Shown: piece by piece, positions 24,789 to 33,550 of the stretch | Layout: each line of letters opens with the position of its first letter | How positions within the stretch are numbered: the first letter of the stretch is position 1 | Assembly (NCBI GenBank): GCA_947302205.1 | Contig: CAMYVD010000001.1 | Coordinates: 124,001-188,000, forward strand | Source of the DNA: an uncultured Bacteroidales bacterium | Lineage (GTDB): Bacteria; Bacteroidota; Bacteroidia; Bacteroidales; F082 | Direction: 5' to 3' | Length of the DNA stretch: 64,000 nucleotides | The notes under the pieces: model-generated | What the model was told of the DNA's origin: nothing | Databases searched by the model: none | What the model saw: only the letters and a program-made list of their open reading frames with translations | Made by a program: the position numbers and the translations under genes

Positions 24789-25403
24789 TTAATTCAACGG
24801 TATCGCATAGGAATACTTGAGGTAGAAATTGGTGATGACACGGTTTCTTCCGGGACTTCCATAATCATAGCGATTGATGAGATCAATGGCATTGATTCCA
24901 ATGCTGATGTTGTTGCCATAACAATTCAGACCGACACCTCCTCCGGTGAACAATCCCCGGGTTTCGTAATAGTTGGTGGGATAGCCCATGCTGATGGTGT
25001 TTACCGGGATGGCATAACCGACGCGCGCTTCCACAAAAACTTTGGTGCCATAGCCAGGGGAACTGAGCCTGATGTTACCATACACGGGAACGCTGTTGTA
25101 ATAGGCAGGATAGGTTTGGTCATTGATGCGTGTTCCAAAGAACTCCGCGCCTAAACCTAAGCTAAGCCGTCTGCCCACCTGGATTTCGCCCATGGCTCCG
25201 ATGCTATAATGCCGAGGGGCTCTGTGCCAAAAGAAGGCCACTGGATCGGCGATGCCAAGCTCTCCTGCGATATGCAGACGGGCTTCGCCGATATTGCTGT
25301 AATGATAATACTCCTGGTATGGACGAGGCCTGTGATGGGGCTGTGCTCCTGCCGAGACAACGAAGGCAAGCATCAAACTGAGGGAAAAAAGAATCTTTTT
25401 CAT
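24789..25403 (-). CDS. Outer-membrane beta-barrel protein, unknown role
   Basis: The 204-residue protein begins MKKILFSLS with a Sec signal ending SAGAQ and a His/Pro/Arg-rich mature start. The rest alternates in short beta strands (VGRRLSLGLGAEFFG, TKVFVEARVGYAIPV) and ends in an aromatic/hydrophobic strand, as barrels do. I chose the ATG at 25403 because the longer frame up to 25592 runs through sequence with no signal and against the neighbouring gene end. No enzyme motif is visible. Confidence 0.8.
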   Translation of the reverse strand: MKKILFSLSLMLAFVVSAGAQPHHRPRPYQEYYHYSNIGEARLHIAGELGIADPVAFFWHRAPRHYSIGAMGEIQVGRRLSLGLGAEFFGTRINDQTYPAYYNSVPVYGNIRLSSPGYGTKVFVEARVGYAIPVNTISMGYPTNYYETRGLFTGGGVGLNCYGNNISIGINAIDLINRYDYGSPGRNRVITNFYLKYSYAIPLN

Positions 25404-25471
25404 GGTATGTCGTTTGTTTTGTTCTTTCGTGAAATACACAAAGGATAAAAATAAACAAGAATCATACCATT

Positions 25472-25972
25472 TTATTGGATGTTTGAGAGGCGTGCTTTCA
25501 AACTGTTCTGAATGGCATTGGAAGAGTAAGTCGCTCCGCTGACGGCATCCACTTCTTTCTTCAAAGCCTCTTCGGCGGTCAATCCGTTCCATGAATCGAG
25601 GAAGCCAGCCTTGATTACACGGTTCAGGAAATTGGGCGTTTCATCGTTGGCCAACACACGAACCTCGATGATTTTGCCTTCGGCATCCAAGGCAATTTGC
25701 AGTGGGGTCGGGCCGTTGAATCCTATGATCTCATCGGAATAAGGGGAGGATAGCAGCACCGTACCGATGACTTTCCCATTTTCATTCTTCACGGCATAGG
25801 TGGCCGTCTCGGTCAATTCCACGTAAGTGGCTTTCGGGAAAGCGTTTTGCAACTCCGTCAGAGTCTCAATGGGAAGGTCTTTCTCAGTGGGTTTGTAGTT
25901 GGAACAAGAGGAAAACGAAAGGGTGGAAAGGGCGATGACCAGCACGGCGAAAATCAGTTTTGTTTTTTTCAT
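25472..25972 (-). CDS. FMN-binding domain lipoprotein (RnfG/NqrC-like)
   Basis: The 166-residue protein has a lipoprotein signal ending SFSSC (Cys23) and one FMN-binding domain with VSGATYSS near the C-terminus, where FMN is covalently attached to a Ser/Thr in RnfG and NqrC. It probably moves electrons outside the cytoplasm. No rnf or nqr genes flank it, so the partner is unknown. The ATG at 25972 (MKKTK) was preferred over an upstream in-frame start at 26032 that lies inside the divergent promoter. Confidence 0.88.
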   Translation of the reverse strand: MKKTKLIFAVLVIALSTLSFSSCSNYKPTEKDLPIETLTELQNAFPKATYVELTETATYAVKNENGKVIGTVLLSSPYSDEIIGFNGPTPLQIALDAEGKIIEVRVLANDETPNFLNRVIKAGFLDSWNGLTAEEALKKEVDAVSGATYSSNAIQNSLKARLSNIQ

Positions 25973-25982
25973 GGCATTGAAA

Positions 25983-26013
25983 TTTGACGCAAAAGTACTT
26001 TTTTTTATCTTTG
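25983..26013 (+). promoter_or_regulatory. Promoter of udk
   Basis: TTTG (25983-25986), 19 nt, TATCTTTG (26006-26013): a full match to the Bacteroides consensus. Confidence 0.8.
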
Positions 26014-26023
26014 CGAAGTCAAA
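25990..26023 (-). promoter_or_regulatory. Promoter of the FMN-binding lipoprotein gene
   Basis: On the minus strand TTTG (26020-26023), 22 nt, TACTTTTG (25990-25997). It overlaps the divergent udk promoter, so the two may compete. Confidence 0.6.
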
Positions 26024-26035
26024 AAACAACATAAC

Positions 26036-26644
26036 ATGTTAATCATCGGTATCGCAGGCGGTTCAGGTTCAGGCAAGACCACCGTCGTCAAAGAGCTGGT
26101 TAAGCAGCTGCCCAACAATTCGGTTTCGGTTATTTCCCAAGATGCTTATTATTACGACAACGGACACCTCTCCCCAGAGGAGAAGTTGCACATCAATTTC
26201 GACCATCCTGATGCCATTGAATGGAGCTTGATGATCGATCATCTTGACCGTTTGAAGAAAGGCGAGACCATTCCGATGCCCATCTACACCTATGTCACCT
26301 GCGCCCGTTCGGAGGAGGTGGTACACGTGGAGCCTACCGAGGTGATCATCGTGGAGGGTATCTTGGTATTGAACAGCGAAGAGCTTCGCAAACGCATGGA
26401 TATCAAAGTGTTTGTGGATACTGACAGTGACGAGCGTTTGATGCGTATCATCCATCGCGACATCGCTGAGCGCGGCCGTACTTGGGAGGCGGTGCTTCGC
26501 CATTACCAAACCTTTGTGAAGCCGATGCACCAGCAGTTCATCGAGCCTACCAAGCGTTATGCCGACATCATACTGCCGCAAGGCTCCAGCCCCGTGGTGG
26601 TCGATATCCTCGCTTCACGCATCAGAATGAATCTGGAGAAGTAA
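26036..26644 (+). CDS. udk: Uridine kinase
   Basis: Udk phosphorylates uridine and cytidine for pyrimidine salvage. The 202-residue protein has the P-loop GGSGSGKT (8-15), the substrate region ISQDAYYYD (near 35-43), FDHPDAIEW and the lid HRDIAERGR (near 140). Length and motifs are standard. It has its own strong promoter; its stop lies 2 nt from the end of the convergent sialidase gene, without a visible terminator between. Confidence 0.96.
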   Translation: MLIIGIAGGSGSGKTTVVKELVKQLPNNSVSVISQDAYYYDNGHLSPEEKLHINFDHPDAIEWSLMIDHLDRLKKGETIPMPIYTYVTCARSEEVVHVEPTEVIIVEGILVLNSEELRKRMDIKVFVDTDSDERLMRIIHRDIAERGRTWEAVLRHYQTFVKPMHQQFIEPTKRYADIILPQGSSPVVVDILASRIRMNLEK

Positions 26645-26646
26645 TC

Positions 26647-28731
26647 CTATCTGACGAATCTTCCTGCTTTTTTGCTCCCGTTTTGGTCAAGGGCCTCTAT
26701 CAAATAGAGTCCGGCGGCCATTGCGGAGACGTCTACGCGGACTTCGGGTTCACCGTTGGTCTTTATCGTCTTGACGAGCTGTCCTGCACTGTTATAAATA
26801 TTCAAGACTTTAACTCCCTCAGTTTCAATGTTGATGAACGTTGAAGTGGGTGAAGGATAGATCTTCAAGGAGTCTTCTTTTTCGGGGTTTTCAACTACCG
26901 CCATATAATGGTCGTTGCCATCGGTGAGCCATTCCAGACTGAAGTTGTAGAACACGGTGGAATAGCCCGAACCACTGTCCGGGGCTTCCTCAACGTAAAG
27001 CCCGATGGTTCCGTCGGGGAGGATGCAGAGCGAAGAATAGGCAGAGCTGTAAGGTACGATGCACTTGCGCACGGGCCAAGTCTCGCCTTCGTCGTAGCTG
27101 ATATATACGGATACGTCAGTGCGTGAGTTGCCGTAAGGCACCGAATGCAGCAGGCGGTTACGGTCATCTCCATTATTGACAGAAGTATATCTAATGAGGT
27201 CACCGTTGCAGGCAGGCGCCATGATGTCGGTCCAGGTGGAAGTGCTGGGTTGCCAGGTCTCTCCGCCGTCTTCCGAGATGTTGTACCAGCGGTTGCCCGC
27301 ATGGCGAATGCTCATCAGGATGCGGCCGTCCACGAGTTCAGTGACTTTGGCTTCGTCACCGCCTACCGAGGCACGACCAGAGACCTGCCACGTTTGGCCG
27401 TTGTCGTCGGAATAGACCGCATAGTTGTTGAGCGATTGTGCCGAACCTTCACGGATGGCAGCCACGAACATGATACGTCCCGTGGAAGTTCTCAAGCCGT
27501 TGCCCGACCCGAAAAACGAGGCACGCCACGACTGATGTTCGGGAATCACGCAGTCGGCTCCGAAGATGAAATGAGTGATGTCCTCAGGCTCAGTCCAGGT
27601 CTGGCCGTTGTCGTAACTCCTGGCAATATAGGAACGGATGGGATTGGTGGGGGTGGAGTTCCATAGTCCGACACCGCCCACGAAAGCGGCGATAAGGCCG
27701 TTCTCATCGTTGCTCCAAGCCAGCGCGCAGTCGCCGAAGCCTTGGTTATAGCCCGTACCCAAGGCGATGGTAAAAGGCTCGCTCCACGTGAGACCGCCGT
27801 CAGTGCTGCGATTACACACAATGTCGATGTCCTGCGGCAGGTCGCCTTCGTTGTATTTGCGCTTGTCGGTGACAGCCACGATGCTGCCGTCCTTGGCGGT
27901 GATGACCGCTGGGATACGGTAGTTGGCCGAACCGTAGTCCCCTGGACGGTAGATTACGGTGCGGGTGGGTGTCTCAGTACCACCAAGGTTGACCAATTCG
28001 CCGTCGTGGCCATGTCCCGAGAGGTCAGCCAACTGATTGCCGGAGATGTTCTCGGTGCCGAAGTCGTAGGCAGCCAACAGATGGGCCTGCATCTCAGGGG
28101 TGAGCTCGGCCAAGTCGTTGTGATAATAGTCGGTCACGATTGCATCGTGATCCAAGGCCATGCTATAGAAACGAATATTGCCGAAGGAGCCGTTGCAGTA
28201 AAAGGTGGGTTGACCATTGTTGTTGCCCGCCCCGATGAACACGTCGTGGGTGTTGGCGACGAACCAGTCGTTTAATGGTGCCGACCAGCTGTCGGGCATA
28301 TTCATGTCGTGATGAATCCTGATTTCGTTATGGTCGCGGTCCACCACCAGGGCGAAGTGCGTCCATTGTCCCGCCGGGATGGTCACTCCGGTATAGACTG
28401 ACAGAGCATGTCCCGTAGTAGCGGTGGGTGTGTTGAGTCCCAGCGACTGGCCGTCATTGCCCGTGCCGAAGAATTCATATCCCGTCCGCTCATCGCCAGC
28501 GCTCTGGGCTGACATGTCGCGTTTGCAAACGTAGCGCGGCGAAGCGGTGTAGGTCTCGTTTCTTACCCATCCGGTCAAGGTGAAACTTTGGTCGGCGGCG
28601 ATATTGAAATCGCTATGATGCGGAATGCGCATGTATTGGTCCACACCATTGAAGGTGATATAATGGTTTGGTTGGGCCAAGGTGAGGCCTGTGATCATCA
28701 GGAAGGCAAGAAGGAAAAGACTTTTTTTCAT
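26647..28731 (-). CDS. Secreted sialidase (GH33) with LamG domain and T9SS sorting domain
   Basis: The 694-residue protein removes sialic acid from glycans. It has a signal peptide (1-19), a LamG/concanavalin-like domain (about 23-205), and a sialidase propeller with YRIP at 271-274 and Asp boxes of the S-x-D-x-G-x-T-W type (STDGGLTW, SYDNGQTW, SEDGGETW, SYDEGETW). The C-terminus (IYPSPTSTFINIET ... AGLYLIEAL ... KAGRFVR) is a type A T9SS sorting domain, so surface display is likely. The ATG at 28731 gives the signal start MKKSLF; the TTG 9 nt upstream was rejected. With the fucosidase at the right edge it suggests mucin foraging. Confidence 0.93.
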   Translation of the reverse strand: MKKSLFLLAFLMITGLTLAQPNHYITFNGVDQYMRIPHHSDFNIAADQSFTLTGWVRNETYTASPRYVCKRDMSAQSAGDERTGYEFFGTGNDGQSLGLNTPTATTGHALSVYTGVTIPAGQWTHFALVVDRDHNEIRIHHDMNMPDSWSAPLNDWFVANTHDVFIGAGNNNGQPTFYCNGSFGNIRFYSMALDHDAIVTDYYHNDLAELTPEMQAHLLAAYDFGTENISGNQLADLSGHGHDGELVNLGGTETPTRTVIYRPGDYGSANYRIPAVITAKDGSIVAVTDKRKYNEGDLPQDIDIVCNRSTDGGLTWSEPFTIALGTGYNQGFGDCALAWSNDENGLIAAFVGGVGLWNSTPTNPIRSYIARSYDNGQTWTEPEDITHFIFGADCVIPEHQSWRASFFGSGNGLRTSTGRIMFVAAIREGSAQSLNNYAVYSDDNGQTWQVSGRASVGGDEAKVTELVDGRILMSIRHAGNRWYNISEDGGETWQPSTSTWTDIMAPACNGDLIRYTSVNNGDDRNRLLHSVPYGNSRTDVSVYISYDEGETWPVRKCIVPYSSAYSSLCILPDGTIGLYVEEAPDSGSGYSTVFYNFSLEWLTDGNDHYMAVVENPEKEDSLKIYPSPTSTFINIETEGVKVLNIYNSAGQLVKTIKTNGEPEVRVDVSAMAAGLYLIEALDQNGSKKAGRFVR

Positions 28732-28758
28732 GGTTGTCAAGTGTTTATCCCTGCAAAG

Positions 28759-29301
28759 CTAATGAAAATTTTTGATAATTCTCCATTCTCCTGGTTGAAG
28801 ATTGCCTAAGGTGATGTCTCCGATCTGCACTCGGATGAGCCTCAAAGTGGGAAATCCTACGGCTGCGGTCATGTGGCGCACTTGGCGGTTTTTACCTTCT
28901 ATTAATGTAAGACGGATCCAACTGGTGGGGATGTTGGCCCGATAACGGATCGGTGGCACCCGTTCCCAGAGGCCATCGGGTGGGGTGGCCATTGTTGCGT
29001 GACAAGGTTTGGTCCGGTAACCTTTGATCACTACGCCTTTTTCCAACTGCTTCAAAGCCTCTGGGGTAATCTGTCCGTCCACCTGAACCAGATAGGTGCG
29101 GGGATGCTCAAACTTCGGGTCCAATAGCCGCTTGACCAGCCTCCCGTCGTCGGTGAGCAGCAAGGCGCCTTCGCTGTCATGGTCCAGCCGTCCTGCGGCA
29201 TACACGCCAGGAGGAAACCCGAACTCGTTGAGCGCCGGATGCCCCGCTTCAGGAGTGAACTGACTTAATACGCCGTAGGGCTTGTTGAAAAGGATTACCA
29301 T
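28759..29301 (-). CDS. Pseudouridine synthase, RluE/RsuA type
   Basis: The 180-residue enzyme converts uridine to pseudouridine in rRNA. It shows the family motifs FNKPYGVLSQF at the start, AGRLDHDSEGALLLT (catalytic Asp near residue 40) and GKNRQVRHMTAAVGFPTLRLIR. It lacks the S4 domain of RsuA and RluB, and its length fits RluE, which modifies 23S rRNA U2457 in E. coli; the exact site here is inferred. It lies downstream of tRNA-Gln, separated by a terminator. Confidence 0.9.
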   Translation of the reverse strand: MVILFNKPYGVLSQFTPEAGHPALNEFGFPPGVYAAGRLDHDSEGALLLTDDGRLVKRLLDPKFEHPRTYLVQVDGQITPEALKQLEKGVVIKGYRTKPCHATMATPPDGLWERVPPIRYRANIPTSWIRLTLIEGKNRQVRHMTAAVGFPTLRLIRVQIGDITLGNLQPGEWRIIKNFH

Positions 29302-29305
29302 GATA

Positions 29306-29342
29306 AAAAGAAAACCCTAACCTGAATATCAACAAGTTAGGG
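29306..29342 (-). terminator. Intrinsic terminator of tRNA-Gln
   Basis: On the minus strand CCCTAAC pairs with GTTAGGG (29315-29321 with 29336-29342) and is followed by TTTTCTTTTT. Confidence 0.85.
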
Positions 29343-29350
29343 ATGCTTAG

Positions 29351-29421
29351 TTGTCCAACCAGGATTCGAACCTAGACTAACTGATCCAGAGTCAGTTGTG
29401 CTGCCATTACACCATTGGACA
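29351..29421 (-). tRNA. tRNA-Gln (anticodon CTG)
   Basis: The 71-nt cloverleaf has acceptor arms TGTCCAA/TTGGACA, so the first pair is U1-A72 as in bacterial tRNA-Gln. The anticodon stem ACTGA/TCAGT closes loop CTCTGGA, anticodon CTG at 29387-29389, reading CAG. The T-arm is AGGTTCGAATCCT. CCA is not encoded. This is a substrate of GlnRS (glnS at 31771) and potentially of GatDE. Confidence 0.97.
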
Positions 29422-29434
29422 CTGATTTCGGCTG

Positions 29435-29442
29435 CAAAAATA
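29435..29442 (-). promoter_or_regulatory. -7 box of tRNA-Gln
   Basis: TATTTTTG on the minus strand, 13 nt before the tRNA 5' end. Confidence 0.65.
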
Positions 29443-29544
29443 CACTTTTTTTATTTCATGCAAGAAAAAAATCCAAAATTTTTGAATTAAGTAAATTTTT
29501 TCGTGAATAAACTAAAAAAATAGTTGCAAGATTAAAATATTATG

Positions 29545-29552
29545 TATATTTG
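29545..29552 (+). promoter_or_regulatory. -7 box of the BlaI/BlaR1-like operon
   Basis: TATATTTG, with TTGC at 29524-29527 as a weak -33 box. The leader of about 47 nt is a plausible site for BlaI autoregulation, but no clear dyad is seen. Confidence 0.6.
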
Positions 29553-29603
29553 CAGCGTTAAAGAACTAAGAAAAGAATTATAAATCGATTAATAATACTG
29601 AAA

Positions 29604-29978
29604 ATGAAAGAGTTAACAAAAGCAGAGGAACAAGTGATGCAGGTGTTGTGGGGCATTGGACAGGGGTTTGCCAACGAAATCATGGCGGCTTTCCCTGAAC
29701 CGAAGCCGGCTTATAACACGGTCTTGACGGTCATCAAGATTCTTGAAAACAAAGGATTCGTGAAGCACGAGACCTTCTGTAGGGCCAACCGCTATTGTCC
29801 TGCCATCAGCAAGGAGGAGTATTCGCAAAACTTCCTGGGCAGCGTGGTGGAGCGCTACTTCAACAATTCCTACCTCGACTTGGTATCGGCCTTCGCCAAA
29901 AAGGAGAACTTCAGTCTGGAGGAGTTGGAGACCTTGAAGAAAATGATTGACGATGCCATTGAAGGCGAAAAGAAATAA
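29604..29978 (+). CDS. BlaI/MecI/CopY-family transcriptional repressor
   Basis: The 124-residue protein is a winged-helix repressor: LTKAEEQVMQVLWGIG starts the first helix, and KPAYNTVLTVIKILENKGFVKHE (about 36-58) is the DNA-binding helix and wing. In the family, a partner M56 membrane peptidase cleaves the repressor in response to a signal such as beta-lactam. Here that partner gene starts 3 nt downstream. Such pairs in Bacteroidota often have no beta-lactamase nearby and their signal is unknown; none is seen here. Confidence 0.93.
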   Translation: MKELTKAEEQVMQVLWGIGQGFANEIMAAFPEPKPAYNTVLTVIKILENKGFVKHETFCRANRYCPAISKEEYSQNFLGSVVERYFNNSYLDLVSAFAKKENFSLEELETLKKMIDDAIEGEKK

Positions 29979-29981
29979 GCC

Positions 29982-31655
29982 ATGAACACACAAGTTTTGT
30001 TTACCGAATATCTCCTACCCATCGCCGTTGGCTTGATGGTGCTGTGGGTGGCTTATCGTCTGCTGTTCACCAACAGCAACCGTTTCCAGTTCAACCGTTT
30101 CTACCTGTTGACGGCCATGCTGTTTTCCTTGGCGTTACCGCTGTTCGGGCTGCTGATGGGTGAAACCACGCCTCAGGTGGTGGCTTTCAAGCAAAACCTG
30201 TTTGGTGGCTTCATGCTGCAAGAAATCACCATCAGCTATGGCGATCCATCCGTGGTGACCTTGCCCGAGGTGGAAGTCGCAACCCCTGCCCGAATCCATT
30301 TTTCACTCTGGCAGGTGCTGGGTCTCATCTATTTCATAGGTGTTGCGGTGACATCCTTGCTTTTCCTTTTCAAAATGGGCAAGCTGGTCGCCATGATTAT
30401 CCGTTCGCCCAAGAGTAAGATGGACGGCTATACCATGGTGTTCACCCACAAGGAACACGGCCCCTATTCCTTCTTCCGTTATGCCTTCTTTACCGATGAG
30501 CAGGTCGATCCTACCATAGTTCGCCATGAGTTGAGCCACATCGCTCATCACCATTCGTGGGATATCCTGATGGTGGAGCTGATGAAGATCTTCCAATGGT
30601 TCAACCCCTTTATTTACTTCTATAAGAGAGAGCTTCAGAGCCTTCATGAATACATCGCCGACGATGACGTGGTGGCAACCGGAGCCGACAAGAGAAACTA
30701 CATGATGCTGATCTTGCAGCAGTGCACGGCCGTCGATTTCAGCGACATGAGCAATAATTTCAGTTTAATCTTAACCAAAAAACGTATCAAGATGATTACA
30801 AAACATGAAAAGGCCAAAGGCTTCTGGTGGAAGCTGCTGGCAACGTTGCCCGTGTTGGCGCTATTGCTGATTGTCAACGCAAGGGCCTCGGCACAACAAA
30901 CCTCAAATTCCGACGTGAATGTTCACGAGATCAAGACCTCCGACATCAATAACATCAAAATTAAAAAGGTAGAGACTGACAGCGTTTACCAAGTGGTGGA
31001 AGTGATGCCGGAATTCCCCGGAGGTATGAGTCAAATGGCAACATATCTCTCCGAAAACATCAAATATCCTGTGGAAGCCAAGGATAAAAACATCAGTGGT
31101 AGGGTATTCATCGAATTTGTAATTGAGAAAGACGGTTCGGTCTCCAATGTGAATGTGATGAGAAGCGTTGGCGGTGGCTGCGATGATGAAGCAGTCCGCG
31201 TGGTGAAAGCCATGCCGAAATGGAAGCCTGGCCTTATGAAGGGCAAGCCGGTCCGCGTGCATTATGTGCTTCCTATCAATTTCAAACTGGAAGAGGGCGC
31301 AACAACAACGAAAAAGACCGATGAAAAGATTTACGATACCCCTGAGACGATGCCAGAGTTCCCTGGCGGCATGGAGGCCATGATCAAGTATATGCAGGAG
31401 AATATCACTATGCCTGAGAAATACAAAGACATGGATACCAAAGCTACCTATCGTGTCATGGTGAAGTTTGTGGTCGAATCCGACGGTTCGGTTACCGAGG
31501 TTGAAACGGTTAAGCCAGAACCATCCAAGCAAGATCTGAACGATGAGGCAGTCCGTGTTGTCAAGGGCATGCCGAAATGGAAGCCTGGCACTATGGACGG
31601 GAAGCCGGTCAGAGTGAGATATATGTTGCCAGTGACTTACAAGATTGGAAAATGA
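29982..31655 (+). CDS. BlaR1-like M56 metallopeptidase with two TonB C-terminal domains
   Basis: The 557-residue membrane protein has helices at about 10-30, 40-60 and 108-132, the cytosolic zinc site HELSH (182-186) followed by a further helix pair, and a last membrane helix at about 286-303. Outside the membrane lie two similar TonB_C domains (about 340-430 and 455-557), each starting MPEFPGGM and containing MPKWKPG plus a closing LP-(I/V)-x-(F/Y)-K strand. In BlaR1 the outer part is a penicillin-binding sensor; TonB_C domains replace it here. It is translated right behind the BlaI-like repressor. Confidence 0.92.
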   Translation: MNTQVLFTEYLLPIAVGLMVLWVAYRLLFTNSNRFQFNRFYLLTAMLFSLALPLFGLLMGETTPQVVAFKQNLFGGFMLQEITISYGDPSVVTLPEVEVATPARIHFSLWQVLGLIYFIGVAVTSLLFLFKMGKLVAMIIRSPKSKMDGYTMVFTHKEHGPYSFFRYAFFTDEQVDPTIVRHELSHIAHHHSWDILMVELMKIFQWFNPFIYFYKRELQSLHEYIADDDVVATGADKRNYMMLILQQCTAVDFSDMSNNFSLILTKKRIKMITKHEKAKGFWWKLLATLPVLALLLIVNARASAQQTSNSDVNVHEIKTSDINNIKIKKVETDSVYQVVEVMPEFPGGMSQMATYLSENIKYPVEAKDKNISGRVFIEFVIEKDGSVSNVNVMRSVGGGCDDEAVRVVKAMPKWKPGLMKGKPVRVHYVLPINFKLEEGATTTKKTDEKIYDTPETMPEFPGGMEAMIKYMQENITMPEKYKDMDTKATYRVMVKFVVESDGSVTEVETVKPEPSKQDLNDEAVRVVKGMPKWKPGTMDGKPVRVRYMLPVTYKIGK

Positions 31656-31677
31656 CGCCTCGAAGCGTTTCTTAAAC

Positions 31678-31743
31678 TTAGCGGGGTATCCCATAAGGCA
31701 TCTTAGAAACTTGTTTCTTAGTGCCGTTAGGGTACCCCGCTAA
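31678..31743. repeat. Long imperfect inverted repeat between convergent genes
   Basis: Outer arms TTAGCGGGGTA (31678-31688) and TACCCCGCTAA (31733-31743) pair perfectly. Inside, CCC/GGG, GGCA/TGCC and AGAAA/TTTCT extend the hairpin after small bulges. It probably terminates the M56 gene and glnS from both sides; only TTTT follows on the plus strand. It could also be a dispersed palindromic element. Confidence 0.75.
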
Positions 31744-31770
31744 ATTTTCAGGTATCGCTAAGCGTAATTA

Positions 31771-33513
31771 TTACATTGTCTTAGCCCAAGTGTCTTTCAA
31801 AGCCACTGTCCTGTTGAAGACCAGGTGCCCGGGCTTTGTGTCTTTATCCACCGTGAAGTAGCCTATGCGTTGGAACTGGAAGTGATCCAACGGTTTAGCG
31901 TCGACTAAGAACTCTTCCACGTAGCACACGGGACGCACCTCTAAGGAATCAGGATTCATCATCTGCTTCATGGCTTCGAGCGAGCTGAGGCCTTGGTCTT
32001 GCAAGCGGGCCAGTTCGTCGCGCGGATTCTCCACCTTCCAGAGGCGGTCGTACATGCGCACCTCGGCCTTGAGACAACGCTCACAACTCACCCAGTGGAT
32101 AGTGCCTTTTACCTTGCGGTTGGCGCCGGGCATGCCACTCTTGGTATCGGGATCATACTCAGCGTACACCTCCACTACGTTGCCGTCAGCATCTTTCTTG
32201 CAGCCCGTGCATTTCACGATGTAGGCGTTTTTCAGGCGAACCTCGTTGCCAGGGGTCATGCGGAAGTACTTCTTGGGAGCATCCTCCATGAAGTCTTCCT
32301 TCTCAATCCACAACTCACGACCGAAAGCGATCTTGTGGCTGCCTGCCGTCTCATCCTCGGGGTTGTTGATGGCTTCCATCTCCTCGATTTGTCCATCGGG
32401 ATAGTTGGTAATGACCAACTTCACGGGATTGACTACAGCGGCCACACGGGTAGCAGTGGCGTTGAGGTCCTCACGGATGGCGCTCTCCATCAGGGCAAAA
32501 TCGTTCAGGGCGTCGTAGGTGGTATAGCCAATCTTGTCAATGAACTTGTGAATGCCGCCCGGGGTGTAGCCACGACGACGGAAACCGCAAATCGTAGGCA
32601 TGCGCGGGTCGTCCCAACCGCTCACCAAACCTTCATTCACCAATACCAGCAAATTACGTTTGCTCAGCAGGATGTAATTGAGGTTCAGCTTGTTGAACTC
32701 GGTCTGACGTGGACGGTTGTCATCCATGTTGTCACCTTCGCCACGGATCTCCTTGAGCCAGTCAATGAAGAGGTCATAGAGCGGACGGTGCACCACAAAC
32801 TCCAAGGTGCAGAGGGAGTGGGTAACGCCTTCGAAGTAGTCGCTCTGTCCGTGGGCAAAGTCGTACATCGGGTAGGCGTGCCACTTGGTGCCTGTACGAT
32901 GGTGAGGCGTATCCACCACGCGATAGATGATGGGGTCGCGGAAGTGCATGTTGGGGTTGGCCATATCGATTTTGGCACGCAGCACCATCTTGCCCTCGCC
33001 TATCTCGCCGTTGTTCATCTTATTAAAGAGGTCAAGCGACTCCTCGATGGGGCGGTTGCGGTAGGGGCTCTCGATGCCAGGCTGTGTGGGCGTACCCTTC
33101 TGTGCGGCAATCTCTTCGGAGTTCTGCTCGTCGATGTAGGCCTTACCGCGCTTGATGAGTTCTATGGCAAAGTCCCAGAGCTGCTGGAAGTAGTCGGAGG
33201 CGTAGTATTCGTTACCCCACTGGTAGCCGAGCCACTGGATGTCCTCCTTGATGGCATCGACGTACTCCATGTTCTCCTTGGTGGGGTTGGTGTCGTCGAA
33301 GCGCAAGTTGCAAACGCCCCCATGCTGGGCAGCGATGCCGAAATCGAGGCAGATGGCTTTGGCGTGACCGATGTGGAGGTAACCGTTCGGCTCTGGGGGG
33401 AAGCGGGTTTGTACACGTCCACCGTTCTTGCCGTTACTAAGGTCTTCCTCTACTTTCGCTTCAATGAAATTGAGCGATTTCTTTTCTTCTTTTACTTCTT
33501 CTGGGTTTGTCAT
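31771..33513 (-). CDS. glnS: Glutaminyl-tRNA synthetase
   Basis: GlnRS charges tRNA-Gln with glutamine directly. The 580-residue protein has the class I signature FPPEPNGYLHIGHAK (near 40-54), the LSKRN loop (the KMSKS equivalent) followed by GWDDPRMPTI, and the GlnRS-specific segment LCTLEFVVHRPLYD; GluRS lacks these. The C-terminal anticodon-binding beta barrels are complete. Its presence next to gatDE in the same genome is unexpected because GlnRS makes the indirect route redundant. It has its own promoter. Confidence 0.96.
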   Translation of the reverse strand: MTNPEEVKEEKKSLNFIEAKVEEDLSNGKNGGRVQTRFPPEPNGYLHIGHAKAICLDFGIAAQHGGVCNLRFDDTNPTKENMEYVDAIKEDIQWLGYQWGNEYYASDYFQQLWDFAIELIKRGKAYIDEQNSEEIAAQKGTPTQPGIESPYRNRPIEESLDLFNKMNNGEIGEGKMVLRAKIDMANPNMHFRDPIIYRVVDTPHHRTGTKWHAYPMYDFAHGQSDYFEGVTHSLCTLEFVVHRPLYDLFIDWLKEIRGEGDNMDDNRPRQTEFNKLNLNYILLSKRNLLVLVNEGLVSGWDDPRMPTICGFRRRGYTPGGIHKFIDKIGYTTYDALNDFALMESAIREDLNATATRVAAVVNPVKLVITNYPDGQIEEMEAINNPEDETAGSHKIAFGRELWIEKEDFMEDAPKKYFRMTPGNEVRLKNAYIVKCTGCKKDADGNVVEVYAEYDPDTKSGMPGANRKVKGTIHWVSCERCLKAEVRMYDRLWKVENPRDELARLQDQGLSSLEAMKQMMNPDSLEVRPVCYVEEFLVDAKPLDHFQFQRIGYFTVDKDTKPGHLVFNRTVALKDTWAKTM

Positions 33514-33542
33514 AATAGTTCCGTTAGGGATGAAACAAAATG

Positions 33543-33550
33543 CAAATATA
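33543..33550 (-). promoter_or_regulatory. -7 box of glnS
   Basis: TATATTTG on the minus strand, 29 nt before the glnS ATG. Confidence 0.65.
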
